Positions 42,963-52,438 are shown, counted from the stretch's first letter. The stretch: 64,000 nucleotides of DNA from Pseudomonas sp. Irchel 3E13 (GCF_900187455.1 NZ_FYDX01000017.1:62001-126000), one strand, 5' to 3'. Program-made: numbers and translations. Notes: generated by a model from the sequence alone, not told the origin.

Positions 42963-43850
42963 ATGTTCGACTGGAATGATCTGCGGTTTTTTCTCGAATT
43001 ACAGCGCAGCGGCCGCCTGCTTACCGCCGCCAAACGCCTCAACACCACCCACAGTACCGTGGCCCGGCATATCGAAAATATCGAGCAGAGCCTGGGCACC
43101 GCGCTGTTCGTCCAGCATGCCCAGGGCTATGAACTGACGCCGTCCGGCCAGGCCCTGCTCAAGCATGCCGAGGCGATGGAGAACGTCGCGCTGCTGGCCC
43201 AGGAAGAAATCACCCAGGCCATCACCCCGCTGGGCAAGATCCGCCTGGGGGTCACCGAAGGCATCGGCATCATGTTTTTCACGCCGCGCATGGGCAGCCT
43301 GTTCGACCGGTATCCGGGGCTGGAAGTGGAGCTGGTGGCGGTGCCGCGCTTTGTCAGCATCATCAACCGCGAGGCGGAAATCAGCATCCACCTGGAGCGA
43401 CCCAACGCCGACCTGTTGATCACCCGCAAGCTCACCGACTACCGCCTGGCGCTCTACGCCAGCCCCGACTACCTCGCCCGCGCTCCCGCGCTGAACAGCC
43501 GCGAAGACCTGGCTCGGCACACCTGGATCGGCTACGTCGACGACCTGTTGTTCAGCCAGGAGCTGCTGTTTCTGCACAGCTTCTGCCGGGCGCCGAATGT
43601 GGTGTTCCGCAGCACCAGCGTGATCGCCCAGCAGCATGCGGCGCGCGCCGGGCTGGGCATCGCCGTGCTGCCCAACTACATGGCGCGGCACGACACAGGG
43701 CTGGTGCGTATCCTGCCCAGCGAAACCATCCAGCGCAGCTACTGGATCAGCACACGCCGCGAGTTGCACAAGTCGGTGCGCCTGCGGGTAGTCTGGGACT
43801 ACCTGCTGGCGCTGTGCGCGCAAGAGCAGGGCGAACTGTTGGCCGACTAG
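42963..43850 (+). CDS. LysR-type regulator, probably of the GMC/MFS genes
   Basis: A 295-residue LysR regulator. The winged helix-turn-helix is at about 1-60 (LRFFLELQRSGRLLTAAKRL, HSTVARHIENIEQSLG), followed by an effector domain starting near KIRLGVTEGIG. It is divergent from the GMC gene, with 138 bases between, so it most likely controls that operon and itself. The effector is unknown. Its stop is 1 base from the convergent TSUP gene stop. Confidence 0.9.
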   Translation: MFDWNDLRFFLELQRSGRLLTAAKRLNTTHSTVARHIENIEQSLGTALFVQHAQGYELTPSGQALLKHAEAMENVALLAQEEITQAITPLGKIRLGVTEGIGIMFFTPRMGSLFDRYPGLEVELVAVPRFVSIINREAEISIHLERPNADLLITRKLTDYRLALYASPDYLARAPALNSREDLARHTWIGYVDDLLFSQELLFLHSFCRAPNVVFRSTSVIAQQHAARAGLGIAVLPNYMARHDTGLVRILPSETIQRSYWISTRRELHKSVRLRVVWDYLLALCAQEQGELLAD

Positions 43851-43851
43851 C

Positions 43852-44670
43852 TCAGTGCAGCAAGGTGTTGAACGCCAGCAACACCGCAGCCCCGACCCCG
43901 ACCAGCGCGAACGCCTGTTGCAGGCGCGGCCCGGCCAGATGGTGGGCGATCTGGCGTCCAGCGAGCAGACCGGCCAGCGCGCCCGCGGCAAACGGCGCGC
44001 CGATCGCCCAAGGCATCACACCACTGAAGCTGGCCGTCAGCACGCTGCCGCTGGAGACCAGGGCGATCACCGCCAGCGAGGTGGCCACCATACTTTTCAT
44101 GTCGAGGTTGGTGTAGCGACCCAAGGCGGGAATGATGACGAATCCGCCGCCCACGCCTAACAACCCGGACAGCAATCCAGCGAGCAATCCGGTAAAGGCG
44201 AGTGCCCGGGCGCAGGGCAGGGTCCAGCGCAACCGCCCCTGCTGCGGGTTGAGGACGCAAGGTTGTATCTGTCGATTAGCGCAGGGCGACTCGCCGCGTA
44301 GCTCGCGTCGGGCCCTTAGCAACATCCGCCCACAGGCGTACACCAGCACCGCCGAGAATCCCAACGCCAGCGGCGCGTTGGGCAGTTGATGCGCCAGCCA
44401 GAAACCGAAGGGCGCTGCCAACCAGCCGAGCCCGGCGATAAAGAGCGCCGCCCGGTAACGCACCAACCCTTGGCGCCAGCCCAATATCGCGCCCACGCCG
44501 GCGGCCAGTCCCACCGCGAGCAAGCCGATCGGCGCTGCTTCGACCATCGACAGACCAAGTCCGAAGACCAGTAGCGGCACGGCAAGGATTCCTCCACCGG
44601 CACCCGTCAGCGCCAGGATCAAGCCAATGACCGCGCCCAGTCCGGCACCGAGCAACTCATGTTCCATCAT
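43852..44670 (-). CDS. TSUP (TauE/SafE) family membrane protein
   Basis: A 272-residue inner-membrane protein with about 7-8 hydrophobic helices and the two family repeats (GLILALTGAGGGILAVPLLV near residue 15 and LLSGLLGVGGGFVIIPAL near 165). TSUP proteins move sulfite, sulfoacetate, thiosulfate or related anions. It starts 2 bases after the stop of the metallo-hydrolase gene, so both are in one operon; in BigR operons a similar pair removes sulfide-derived products. Confidence 0.9.
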   Translation of the reverse strand: MMEHELLGAGLGAVIGLILALTGAGGGILAVPLLVFGLGLSMVEAAPIGLLAVGLAAGVGAILGWRQGLVRYRAALFIAGLGWLAAPFGFWLAHQLPNAPLALGFSAVLVYACGRMLLRARRELRGESPCANRQIQPCVLNPQQGRLRWTLPCARALAFTGLLAGLLSGLLGVGGGFVIIPALGRYTNLDMKSMVATSLAVIALVSSGSVLTASFSGVMPWAIGAPFAAGALAGLLAGRQIAHHLAGPRLQQAFALVGVGAAVLLAFNTLLH

Positions 44671-44672
44671 GA

Positions 44673-45560
44673 CTACGGCTCACCGGCCAGGGGAATCTTC
44701 AGGTAGCTCACGCCGTTGTCCTCAGGCTCGGGGAACTGGCCGCTGCGCATGTTGATCTGCACAGACGGCAGCATCAGCACCGGCATCTCCAGGGTTGCGT
44801 CACGGGCCTGGCGCATGGCGACGAATTCGTCCTCGCTGATGCCTTGGTGAATATGGATGTTGCTGACGCGCTGCTCCGCAACCGTGGTTATGTAGCGCAA
44901 CTCGCGACCACCGGGTAAGTAGTCGTGGCACATGAACAGTCGGGTGTCGTCGGGCAGGGCGAGGATGCGCATGATCGAGCGGTACAGCACGCGTGCGTCG
45001 GCGCCGGGAAAGTCGCAGCGGGCGGTGCCATAGTCAGGCATGAACAAGGTGTCGCCAACGAAGGCCCCGGTCTCGCCGGCGGCTTCCACCAGGAAGGTGA
45101 TACACGCCGGCGTATGCCCCGGGGTGTGCAAGGCACGGGCCTGCAAACCGCCAATGGCAAAAGTGGCCTCGTCGTCGAACAGCACATCGAACTGGCTGCC
45201 ATCGCGAGCAAAGCCGGGACCGGTGTTGAACAGCGTGCCGAAGGTCTTCTGCACCTGGGTGATCCGGCTGCCGATTGCCAGTTGTCCGCCGAGGGCCTTT
45301 TTCAGGTACGCCGCCGCGGAAAGATGATCGGCGTGGACGTGAGTTTCCAGAATCCACTGCACGCTAGCGCCCAGCGCTTTTACCCGATCAATCAGACGAT
45401 CAGCGTTGTGAGTGTCGGTGCGCCCGGACTTCGGGTCGTAGTCGAGCACGCTGTCGATCAATGCGCAGTGTCTGGTTTCGGTGTCCATGACCAGATAGCT
45501 GATGGTCCAGGTCGTGCTGTCGAACAGCGCTTCCACATAGAGATTGCCGGCGATGATCAT
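44673..45560 (-). CDS. MBL-fold hydrolase, Blh/ETHE1-like persulfide dioxygenase
   Basis: A 295-residue metallo-beta-lactamase fold protein. The metal motif HVHADH (about 71-76), the later His in HTPGHTPACI (about 150) and the Asp in FVGDTLFMPDYG match the ETHE1/Blh group, which oxidises glutathione persulfide to sulfite, although hydrolase activity is also possible. The ATG at 45560 has TGGAGA upstream. Coupled to the TSUP gene, it suggests sulfide or persulfide detoxification followed by anion export. Confidence 0.85.
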   Translation of the reverse strand: MIIAGNLYVEALFDSTTWTISYLVMDTETRHCALIDSVLDYDPKSGRTDTHNADRLIDRVKALGASVQWILETHVHADHLSAAAYLKKALGGQLAIGSRITQVQKTFGTLFNTGPGFARDGSQFDVLFDDEATFAIGGLQARALHTPGHTPACITFLVEAAGETGAFVGDTLFMPDYGTARCDFPGADARVLYRSIMRILALPDDTRLFMCHDYLPGGRELRYITTVAEQRVSNIHIHQGISEDEFVAMRQARDATLEMPVLMLPSVQINMRSGQFPEPEDNGVSYLKIPLAGEP

Positions 45561-45670
45561 TATCCATTCTCCAGAAAGGTCACTACGGCCGACCATCGAT
45601 GAACAGGGTGAGTGAACGCATCTTACCTCGGCGTTTGCGCGAACTTTGGCTTTGAATTGATAAACCCCAG

Positions 45671-45706
45671 AAACAAGAAACCCGGCTTTCGCCGGGCTTT
45701 TTGTTT
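45671..45706 (-). terminator. terminator of the gyrB operon
   Basis: CCCGGC (45681-45686), TTTC loop and GCCGGG (45691-45696), with flanking AAACAAGAA and TTTTTGTTT. It lies 12 bases past the gyrB stop and overlaps a parS-like site. Confidence 0.9.
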
Positions 45707-45717
45707 CACGTGGAACA
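45702..45717. other. parS: parS-like ParB-binding site, one-base variant
   Basis: TGTTTCACGTGGAACA keeps the CACGTG core with one asymmetric position relative to the perfect palindrome. It is adjacent to the gyrB stop. Both GTTTCAC and GTGGAAC half-sites occur in known parS sequences. Confidence 0.8.
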
Positions 45718-45718
45718 A

Positions 45719-48136
45719 TCAGAAGTCGAGGTTGGACACCGACAACGCGTTGCTCTCGATGAACTCACGGCGTGGCTCGACCGCATCACCCATCAGGGTG
45801 TTGAAGATCTGGTCAGCCGCGATTGCGTCTTCGATGGTCACCTTGAGCATGCGACGCACGCTTGGGTCCATGGTGGTTTCCCACAACTGATCCGGGTTCA
45901 TCTCACCAAGACCTTTGTAGCGCTGGATGGTGTGACGCTTGGTGCTTTCGTTCATCAGCCATTCAAGTGCTTCCTTGAACTCGCTGATGGCTTTCTTGCG
46001 CTCACCGCGTTGAACGTAGGCGCCATCGTCCAGCAGCGTGCTGAGCTGGGCACCCAGTGCGGTGACGGTGCGGTAGTCGTTGCTGCCGAAGAAGTCACGG
46101 TTGAAGGTAACGTAGCTCGCGAGACCATGGGAGGTGATTTCCACTTCCGGCAGCCACACGTTGCGCTCGCGGTCTTCACGCAGACTGGCCTTGTACAGCA
46201 GGCCCGACTTCTCGCTGGTGCTCAGGCGCTCTTTGAACTTGTCCAGCCACCCGGTCATCTTCGCGTGGTCAGAAAGATCTTCCAGCGAAACGGCCGGCAG
46301 GTACAGGAAGTGCTCGGTCAGTTCCAGCGGGTACAGACGCGACAGACGCTTGAGCGTCTTCATTACCGAACGGAACTCATTGACCAGGCTTTCCAGCGCA
46401 GGGCCGGAGATCGCTGGAGCAGACTCGTTCAGGTACAGGGCGGCGTCTTCAAGGGCCGACTGGGTCATGTACTCTTCCATGGCCTCGTCGTCCTTGATGT
46501 ACTGCTCCTGCTTGCCTTTCTTCACCTTGTACAGCGGCGGCTGGGCGATGTAGATGTAGCCGCGCTCGACCAGCTCCGGCAACTGACGGAAGAAGAAGGT
46601 CAGCAGCAGGGTACGGATGTGCGAACCGTCGACGTCAGCATCGGTCATGATGATGATGTTGTGATAGCGCAGCTTGTCGATGTTGTACTCATCGCGGCCA
46701 ATACCACAGCCCAATGCGGTGATCAGGGTGCCCACTTCCTGGGACGAGATCATCTTGTCGAAACGTGCTTTCTCGACGTTGAGGATCTTGCCCTTCAGCG
46801 GCAGGATCGCCTGGGTCTTGCGGTTACGACCTTGCTTGGCCGAGCCACCCGCGGAGTCACCCTCCACCAGGTACAGTTCGGAAAGGGCAGGGTCTTTCTC
46901 CTGGCAGTCCGCCAACTTGCCCGGCAGACCGGCGATATCCAACGCGCCTTTACGGCGAGTCATTTCCCGCGCTTTACGGGCAGCTTCACGAGCGCGCGCA
47001 GCGTCGATCATCTTGCCGACCACAGCCTTGGCTTCGTTCGGGTTTTCCAAGAGGAAGTCAGAGAAGTACTTGCCCATCTCCTGCTCGACAGCCGTCTTCA
47101 CTTCGGAGGAGACCAGCTTGTCTTTGGTCTGCGAGCTGAACTTCGGATCCGGCACCTTGACCGAAATGATCGCGGTCAGACCTTCACGGGCATCGTCACC
47201 GGTGGTCGAGACCTTGTTCTTCTTGGCCAGACCTTCCTGCTCGATGTAGTTGTTCAGGTTACGCGTCAGCGCAGAACGGAAGCCCACCAGGTGAGTACCG
47301 CCATCGCGCTGAGGAATGTTGTTGGTGAAGCAAAGCAGGTTTTCGTTGAAGCTGTCGTTCCACTGCAGGGCGATCTCGACGCCCACGCCATCTTCACGCT
47401 GGACGTTGAAGTGGAACACCTGGTTCACCGGAGTCTTGTTGGTGTTCAGGTACTCAACGAATGCACGCAGGCCGCCTTCGTATTTGAAGGCCTCTTCTTT
47501 ACCCGAGCGCTCGTCTTTCAGCAGGATGCCAACGCCAGAGTTCAGGAACGACAGTTCACGAATCCGCTTGGCCAGGATGTCCCAGCTGAAATGAATGTTC
47601 TTGAAAGTTTCAGCCGAAGGCTTGAAGTGAATCTGGGTGCCGGTGGTTTCACTGTCGCCAACGATTTTCATCGGAGCTTGTGGAACACCGTGGACGTAGA
47701 TCTGCTCCCAGATTTTGCCGCTACGACGAACAGTCAGGGTCAGCACTTCGGACAGGGCGTTTACTACAGAAACACCTACACCGTGCAGACCACCGGAAAC
47801 TTTATAGGAGTTGTCGTCGAACTTACCGCCGGCGTGCAGTACGGTCATGATGACCTCTGCGGCGGAAACACCTTCTTCTTTATGCACATCAACCGGAATG
47901 CCGCGACCGTTGTCGCGTACGGTGATGGATTCATCCGTGTGGATGATTACAGTAATGTCGTCACAGTGGCCGGCGAGGGCTTCGTCGATCGAGTTGTCGA
48001 CCACCTCGAACACCATGTGGTGCAGGCCGCTGCCGTCATCAGTGTCGCCAATGTACATACCGGGGCGCTTGCGCACGGCATCCAGCCCTTTCAGCACTTT
48101 AATGCTGGAGGAATCGTACGTTTGATTTTCGCTCAT
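45719..48136 (-). CDS. gyrB: DNA gyrase subunit B
   Basis: An 805-residue ATPase subunit that introduces negative supercoils with GyrA. The GHKL ATPase region (VVDNSIDEALAGHCDDI, GGLHGVGVSVVNALS), the TOPRIM motif with LVEGDSAGGSAKQGRNRKT (about 420) and the C-terminal tail IEDAIAADQIFNTLMGD are complete. The ATG at 48136 (MSENQTYDSSSIKVLKG) matches Pseudomonas GyrB; only 4 bases separate it from recF. It is the last gene of the dnaA-dnaN-recF-gyrB unit. Confidence 0.99.
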   Translation of the reverse strand: MSENQTYDSSSIKVLKGLDAVRKRPGMYIGDTDDGSGLHHMVFEVVDNSIDEALAGHCDDITVIIHTDESITVRDNGRGIPVDVHKEEGVSAAEVIMTVLHAGGKFDDNSYKVSGGLHGVGVSVVNALSEVLTLTVRRSGKIWEQIYVHGVPQAPMKIVGDSETTGTQIHFKPSAETFKNIHFSWDILAKRIRELSFLNSGVGILLKDERSGKEEAFKYEGGLRAFVEYLNTNKTPVNQVFHFNVQREDGVGVEIALQWNDSFNENLLCFTNNIPQRDGGTHLVGFRSALTRNLNNYIEQEGLAKKNKVSTTGDDAREGLTAIISVKVPDPKFSSQTKDKLVSSEVKTAVEQEMGKYFSDFLLENPNEAKAVVGKMIDAARAREAARKAREMTRRKGALDIAGLPGKLADCQEKDPALSELYLVEGDSAGGSAKQGRNRKTQAILPLKGKILNVEKARFDKMISSQEVGTLITALGCGIGRDEYNIDKLRYHNIIIMTDADVDGSHIRTLLLTFFFRQLPELVERGYIYIAQPPLYKVKKGKQEQYIKDDEAMEEYMTQSALEDAALYLNESAPAISGPALESLVNEFRSVMKTLKRLSRLYPLELTEHFLYLPAVSLEDLSDHAKMTGWLDKFKERLSTSEKSGLLYKASLREDRERNVWLPEVEITSHGLASYVTFNRDFFGSNDYRTVTALGAQLSTLLDDGAYVQRGERKKAISEFKEALEWLMNESTKRHTIQRYKGLGEMNPDQLWETTMDPSVRRMLKVTIEDAIAADQIFNTLMGDAVEPRREFIESNALSVSNLDF

Positions 48137-48140
48137 GCCT

Positions 48141-49244
48141 TCACTCCCGATGGTCGTGGGTCTGGGTGATACGGCCCTGTTCCACGTGGAACAAAGCAAC
48201 CGGCGTATCCATCTGCCAGCCTTCCCTCAGTAATTCGTGATCTACACAGGTGATAAAAACCTGGCAGCGTAAGTCTTCCAACAAGCGGCAAAGTGCACGA
48301 CGGTGCTGCTCGTCCAGTTCGGACGGCAGGTCATCCACCAGGTAAATACATTGGCCGCGACGTGCCTGGCTGACCAGGTGTCCCTGGGCGATACGCAATG
48401 CGCAGACCACCAGCTTTTGCTGGCCGCGGGACAAGATATCCGCGGCATTGTTGGCGCCTAATCTGAGACGCAAATCTGCACGCTGTGGACCCGCCTGGGT
48501 ATGTCCCATCTGCTGATCGCGCTGGACGGAGGCCGCGAGAACATCACTCAGCTCTCGGTCTTTATCCCATCCGCGGTAGTAACTCAGGGTAAGCCCTTCG
48601 AGTTCCAAAAGTTCGCTGAGGATTTGCTCGAAAACAGGCTTCAACGCTTTGATGTAATTACGGCGATATTCGTCGATTTCCGCACTGGCCAGGCACAATT
48701 CCCGGTCCCAAGCCGCTTGGGAAATAGCGTCAAGTGTACCATGTCGCAACCACGAGTTTCGCTGCCGAAGTGCCTTCTGCAAGCGCTGCCAAGTCCCCAT
48801 AAATCGAGGTTCCACGTGGAACACACCCCAATCGAGGAATTGCCGGCGGATTTTCGGAGCGCCTTCAAGCAGGCGAAAACTGTCTGGATTGATCAATTGC
48901 AGCGGCAGGATTTCCGCCAACTGGGCGGTACCGCGAGCGTTCTGCCCGTCGATACGGATGGTGAAGTCACCCTGCCGCTCCCGCGAAACACCCAGATTGC
49001 TTGAGGCGCCATTCTCCAACGCCACTTGGCCGAAGACCGTACACGTGGGCTGTTCATACTGAATGACGGGGTTCAGACGAGTGCTACGGAATGAACGAGC
49101 GAGCCCCAGCAGATAAATGGCTTCCAGCACGCTGGTTTTGCCGCTGCCGTTATCGCCGTACAGAATGTTGATTCGCGGGGAGGGTGAGAAGGTCACCGGG
49201 TGCAGGTTGCGCACCGCGGTGACAGAGACACGACTGAGGGACAT
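48141..49244 (-). CDS. recF: DNA replication and repair protein RecF
   Basis: A 367-residue SMC-like ATPase acting with RecO and RecR to load RecA at gaps. The Walker A motif is NILYGDNGSGKTSVLEAI (about 27-44), the ABC signature is near DILSRGQQKLVV and Walker B near IYLVDDLPSELD. Two perfect parS palindromes lie inside the gene (48178 and 48808), so its sequence is constrained twice. Confidence 0.98.
   Translation of the reverse strand: MSLSRVSVTAVRNLHPVTFSPSPRINILYGDNGSGKTSVLEAIYLLGLARSFRSTRLNPVIQYEQPTCTVFGQVALENGASSNLGVSRERQGDFTIRIDGQNARGTAQLAEILPLQLINPDSFRLLEGAPKIRRQFLDWGVFHVEPRFMGTWQRLQKALRQRNSWLRHGTLDAISQAAWDRELCLASAEIDEYRRNYIKALKPVFEQILSELLELEGLTLSYYRGWDKDRELSDVLAASVQRDQQMGHTQAGPQRADLRLRLGANNAADILSRGQQKLVVCALRIAQGHLVSQARRGQCIYLVDDLPSELDEQHRRALCRLLEDLRCQVFITCVDHELLREGWQMDTPVALFHVEQGRITQTHDHRE
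48178..48193. other. parS: parS site, perfect 16-bp palindrome
   Basis: TGTTCCACGTGGAACA is fully palindromic and matches the Pseudomonas ParB target. It lies in the 3' end of recF, 42 bases from the gyrB start. Confidence 0.93.
48808..48823. other. parS: parS site inside recF
   Basis: GGTTCCACGTGGAACA contains the perfect 14-bp GTTCCACGTGGAAC. It lies within recF coding sequence, 3.2 kb from oriC. Confidence 0.92.
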
Positions 49245-49262
49245 CTAGACAGGTCTGGGCAA

Positions 49263-50366
49263 TTACAGGCGCATCGGCATAACGACATAAGAAGAGTCGT
49301 CGTTGCCCGCTTCCTGCAGCAGCGCACTGCTGTTGGAGTCGGAAAGGATCAGACGAACCTGCTCGGTCGTCATGACGCCCAGTACGTCCAGCAGATAGCT
49401 GACGTTGAAACCAATCTCGAGCGAGCCGCCGTTGTAGTCGACGCTGATTTCTTCCTCAGCCTCTTCCTGCTCCGGGTTGTTCGCCTGGATCTTCAATTGG
49501 CCAGCGGCCAGTTGCAGACGGATCCCGCGGTACTTCTCGTTGGAAAGAATCGCGGTGCGGCTGAACGCTTCGCGCAGCGCCTGACGATCACCCAGCACCA
49601 GCTTGTCACCGCCTTTTGGCAGAACGCGCTCGTAGTCCGGGAACTTGCCGTCGACCAGCTTCGAGGTGAAGGTGAATTCGCCAGTAGTTGCGCGGATATG
49701 GTGCTGGCCCAGCACGATGCTGACAGTGCCGTCTGGTTCGGTCAGCAGGCGCGCCAGCTCGAGGATACCTTTGCGAGGCACGATGACCTGATGGCGATCA
49801 GCCTGACCGATGTCAGCGCTCATCGAGCACATGGCCAGACGGTGACCGTCGGTGGCGACAGCGCGCAATGTGCCTGTGGATACTTCCAGCAGCATACCGT
49901 TGAGGTAGTAACGGACGTCCTGCTGCGCCATGGCAAAGCTGGTGCGTTCGATCAGTCGACGCAGACGGCTCTGTTCCAGGGTGCAGGTCAACGAGCCTGG
50001 GCCTTCTTCCACAGTCGGGAAATCATTGGCCGGCAAGGTCGACAGGGTGAAGCGGCTACGGCCGGCCTTCACCAGGAGTTTCTGCTCGTCGACCTTGATG
50101 TCGATCAGAGCGTCGTTGGGCAAGCTCTTGCAGATATCCATCAGCTTGCGCGCAGGAACCGTGATCTCGCCCGGCTCGGCAGGTTCTTCCAGTTGGACGC
50201 GGCCAACCAGTTCCACTTCCAGGTCGGTACCGGTCAGCGACAACTGTTGACCCTGGACCACCAGCAGTACGTTGGACAGTACTGGCAAGGTCTGGCGGCG
50301 CTCTACGACACCTGCGACCAGTTGCAGGGGTTTCAACAGGGCTTCGCGTTGAATGGTGAAATGCAT
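49263..50366 (-). CDS. dnaN: DNA polymerase III beta sliding clamp
   Basis: A 367-residue clamp made of three similar domains, starting MHFTIQREALLKPLQLVAGV and ending with the PMRL C-terminus typical of bacterial clamps. It lies 35 bases after dnaA and 18 bases before recF, in the conserved origin operon. Confidence 0.99.
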   Translation of the reverse strand: MHFTIQREALLKPLQLVAGVVERRQTLPVLSNVLLVVQGQQLSLTGTDLEVELVGRVQLEEPAEPGEITVPARKLMDICKSLPNDALIDIKVDEQKLLVKAGRSRFTLSTLPANDFPTVEEGPGSLTCTLEQSRLRRLIERTSFAMAQQDVRYYLNGMLLEVSTGTLRAVATDGHRLAMCSMSADIGQADRHQVIVPRKGILELARLLTEPDGTVSIVLGQHHIRATTGEFTFTSKLVDGKFPDYERVLPKGGDKLVLGDRQALREAFSRTAILSNEKYRGIRLQLAAGQLKIQANNPEQEEAEEEISVDYNGGSLEIGFNVSYLLDVLGVMTTEQVRLILSDSNSSALLQEAGNDDSSYVVMPMRL

Positions 50367-50401
50367 GGTCTAGTCCCTTGCCTTGAAAAGCTGCGCCGAC
50401 A

Positions 50402-51934
50402 TCAGGTTGTCAGAGTCCGCAGCAGGTTCTTGTAGTCCTCGCGGATATCCGCGTCGGATTCCTTGAGTTCGTTGATCTTGCGGCAGGCGTGCAACACCGT
50501 GGTGTGATCGCGTCCGCCAAAAACGTCGCCGATTTCCGGCAGGCTGTGGTTGGTCAGTTCCTTCGACAGGGCCATTGCCACTTGTCGAGGCCTGGCCACC
50601 GAACGCGAGCGTCGCTTGGAGAGCAGATCGGAAATCTTGATCTTGTAGTACTCGGCGACGGTGCGTTGAATGTTATCCACACTCACCAGCTTGTCCTGCA
50701 GCGCCAGCAGGTCCTTGAGCGATTCGCGAATCAGCTCGATGGTGATATCGCGCCCCATGAAGTGCGAGTGAGCGATGACACGCTTGAGCGCACCTTCGAG
50801 TTCCCGGACGTTGGAGCGGATGCGCTGGGCAATGAAGAATGCCGCGTCGTGCGGGAGGTCGACCTTTGCCTGGTCAGCCTTCTTCATCAAGATCGCTACA
50901 CGGGTTTCCAACTCTGGAGGTTCGACCGCTACGGTCAGGCCCCAGCCGAAGCGCGATTTCAGACGCTCTTCCAGGCCTTCGATTTCCTTCGGATAACGGT
51001 CGCTGGTGAGAATCACCTGTTGACCGCCTTCGAGCAGGGCGTTGAAGGTGTGGAAAAACTCTTCCTGCGAACGCTCCTTGCGAGCGAAGAACTGAATGTC
51101 ATCGATCAGCAGTGCGTCCACGGAGCGGTAGAACCGCTTGAACTCGTTGATCGCGTTGAGCTGCAGCGCTTTGACCATGTCAGCGACGAAGCGCTCGGAG
51201 TGCAGGTACACAACTTTGGCGTTGGGATTCTTCTTGAGCAGGTGGTTACCCACAGCGTGCATCAAGTGAGTCTTACCCAGGCCAACGCCCCCATAAAGGA
51301 AGAGCGGGTTGTAACCGTGTTTGGGATTGTCCGCTACCTGCCACGCGGCAGCGCGCGCCAGCTGGTTGGACTTGCCCTCGACGAAGTTCTCGAACGTGAA
51401 CGTACGGTTGAGGTAGCTGGTGTGCTTCAGCGCACCCTCGACTTGCACCGTGCGCTGTTCAGAACGTCCGTTGCCGGCAGCCGGTGCGCTGACGGGCACC
51501 TCGACCATGGCATCGAAACTATCCCGCGAAGGACTGTCCTCAACAGCAGGCGCGACAGGAGCAGCGGCTGGAGCGCTGTTCACTGGCTCGCTGGCCACTG
51601 CTGGCCGGGCCTGGGCCGCAGCTTGCGCCTGTGACGCGGCGACTGACGCAGCCAAGGGCGCGTTGGGCGCCGCACGCGGAGCAGAGCTGCGACGGCTGCC
51701 TATTAATAAGGAGAGCGAAGGAGCGGCGCCGTTGCCGTGCTCACCCAGCAGCTCGAGCAGGCGGCTCAGGTACTTCTCATTGACCCAGTCGAGTACGAAA
51801 CGGTTAGGCGCGTAAACGCGCAACTCGTCGCCTTCGGCTTCGACTTGTAGTGGACGGATCCAAGTGTTGAATTGCTGGGTAGGCAGTTCGTCGCGCAGAA
51901 GCTCCACGCACTGCTGCCAAAGTTCCACTGACAC
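50402..51934 (-). CDS. dnaA: chromosomal replication initiator DnaA
   Basis: A 510-residue AAA+ initiator. Domain I is SVELWQQCVELLRDELPTQQ, an Ala/Pro-rich linker (about 85-165) follows, the Walker A motif GGVGLGKTH is near 205-215, Walker B is ALLIDDIQFF, and domain IV has the DnaA-box-binding signature (GGRDHTTVLHACRKI, about 455-470). The GTG at 51934 gives the known Pseudomonas N-terminus; an upstream extension to 52012 runs through the promoter and is rejected. Confidence 0.99.
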   Translation of the reverse strand: MSVELWQQCVELLRDELPTQQFNTWIRPLQVEAEGDELRVYAPNRFVLDWVNEKYLSRLLELLGEHGNGAAPSLSLLIGSRRSSAPRAAPNAPLAASVAASQAQAAAQARPAVASEPVNSAPAAAPVAPAVEDSPSRDSFDAMVEVPVSAPAAGNGRSEQRTVQVEGALKHTSYLNRTFTFENFVEGKSNQLARAAAWQVADNPKHGYNPLFLYGGVGLGKTHLMHAVGNHLLKKNPNAKVVYLHSERFVADMVKALQLNAINEFKRFYRSVDALLIDDIQFFARKERSQEEFFHTFNALLEGGQQVILTSDRYPKEIEGLEERLKSRFGWGLTVAVEPPELETRVAILMKKADQAKVDLPHDAAFFIAQRIRSNVRELEGALKRVIAHSHFMGRDITIELIRESLKDLLALQDKLVSVDNIQRTVAEYYKIKISDLLSKRRSRSVARPRQVAMALSKELTNHSLPEIGDVFGGRDHTTVLHACRKINELKESDADIREDYKNLLRTLTT

Positions 51935-51990
51935 GGATATCCCCTGAATTTGAAAGCCGGTGAGGGCCAGTGAGGCAAAAACAAGCGGCC

Positions 51991-52019
51991 ATTGTACCGG
52001 GCGACCGCACACTTATCCA
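51991..52019 (-). promoter_or_regulatory. dnaA promoter overlapping a DnaA box
   Basis: On the minus strand TGGATA (-35), a 17-base spacer and TACAAT (-10, complement of 51991-51996) form a sigma-70 promoter 57 bases upstream of the dnaA GTG. The -35 lies within the DnaA box at 52013-52021, so DnaA can repress its own gene. Confidence 0.65.
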
Positions 52020-52438
52020 CACGGGACTGGCCCAAGAGAGGCGATAAATCAGTCATTTACTGACCAAAATCCAATCTACCCGGTGTGAATAAGCTCTGTG
52101 GATAACCGCCCCTGAGGACTATGCACAAGTCGGGGCTGAACCCTGTTGATAACTCGCCTGTTGATAACTTACTGTTTTATCCACCGCTTTTCCGAGGGTC
52201 CGGCACAGCCAGAGCACCGTTTCCCGACAGGGTTTCAGATCTCTGTACAGTACGTGAATAAAGGCCTGTAGAGCTTTATCCACAGAAATGCTCTGTATAA
52301 GATTTATAAGTTCTACAGAAAAGCTTTAAATACCTCTTCTCTTTTTTTCTATGTTTAATCGCGATGTCCCTGAGTGAGGTGATCTCACGGGAAAGGAACG
52401 CGCCGTTTTTTTACCTATAAGGAAACGCTGGTTGGAAA

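Noticed and set aside
45701..48169. Plus-strand frame of about 820 codons opposite gyrB
   Set aside because: The gyrB protein explains this stretch fully; the opposite frame is only absence of stop codons.
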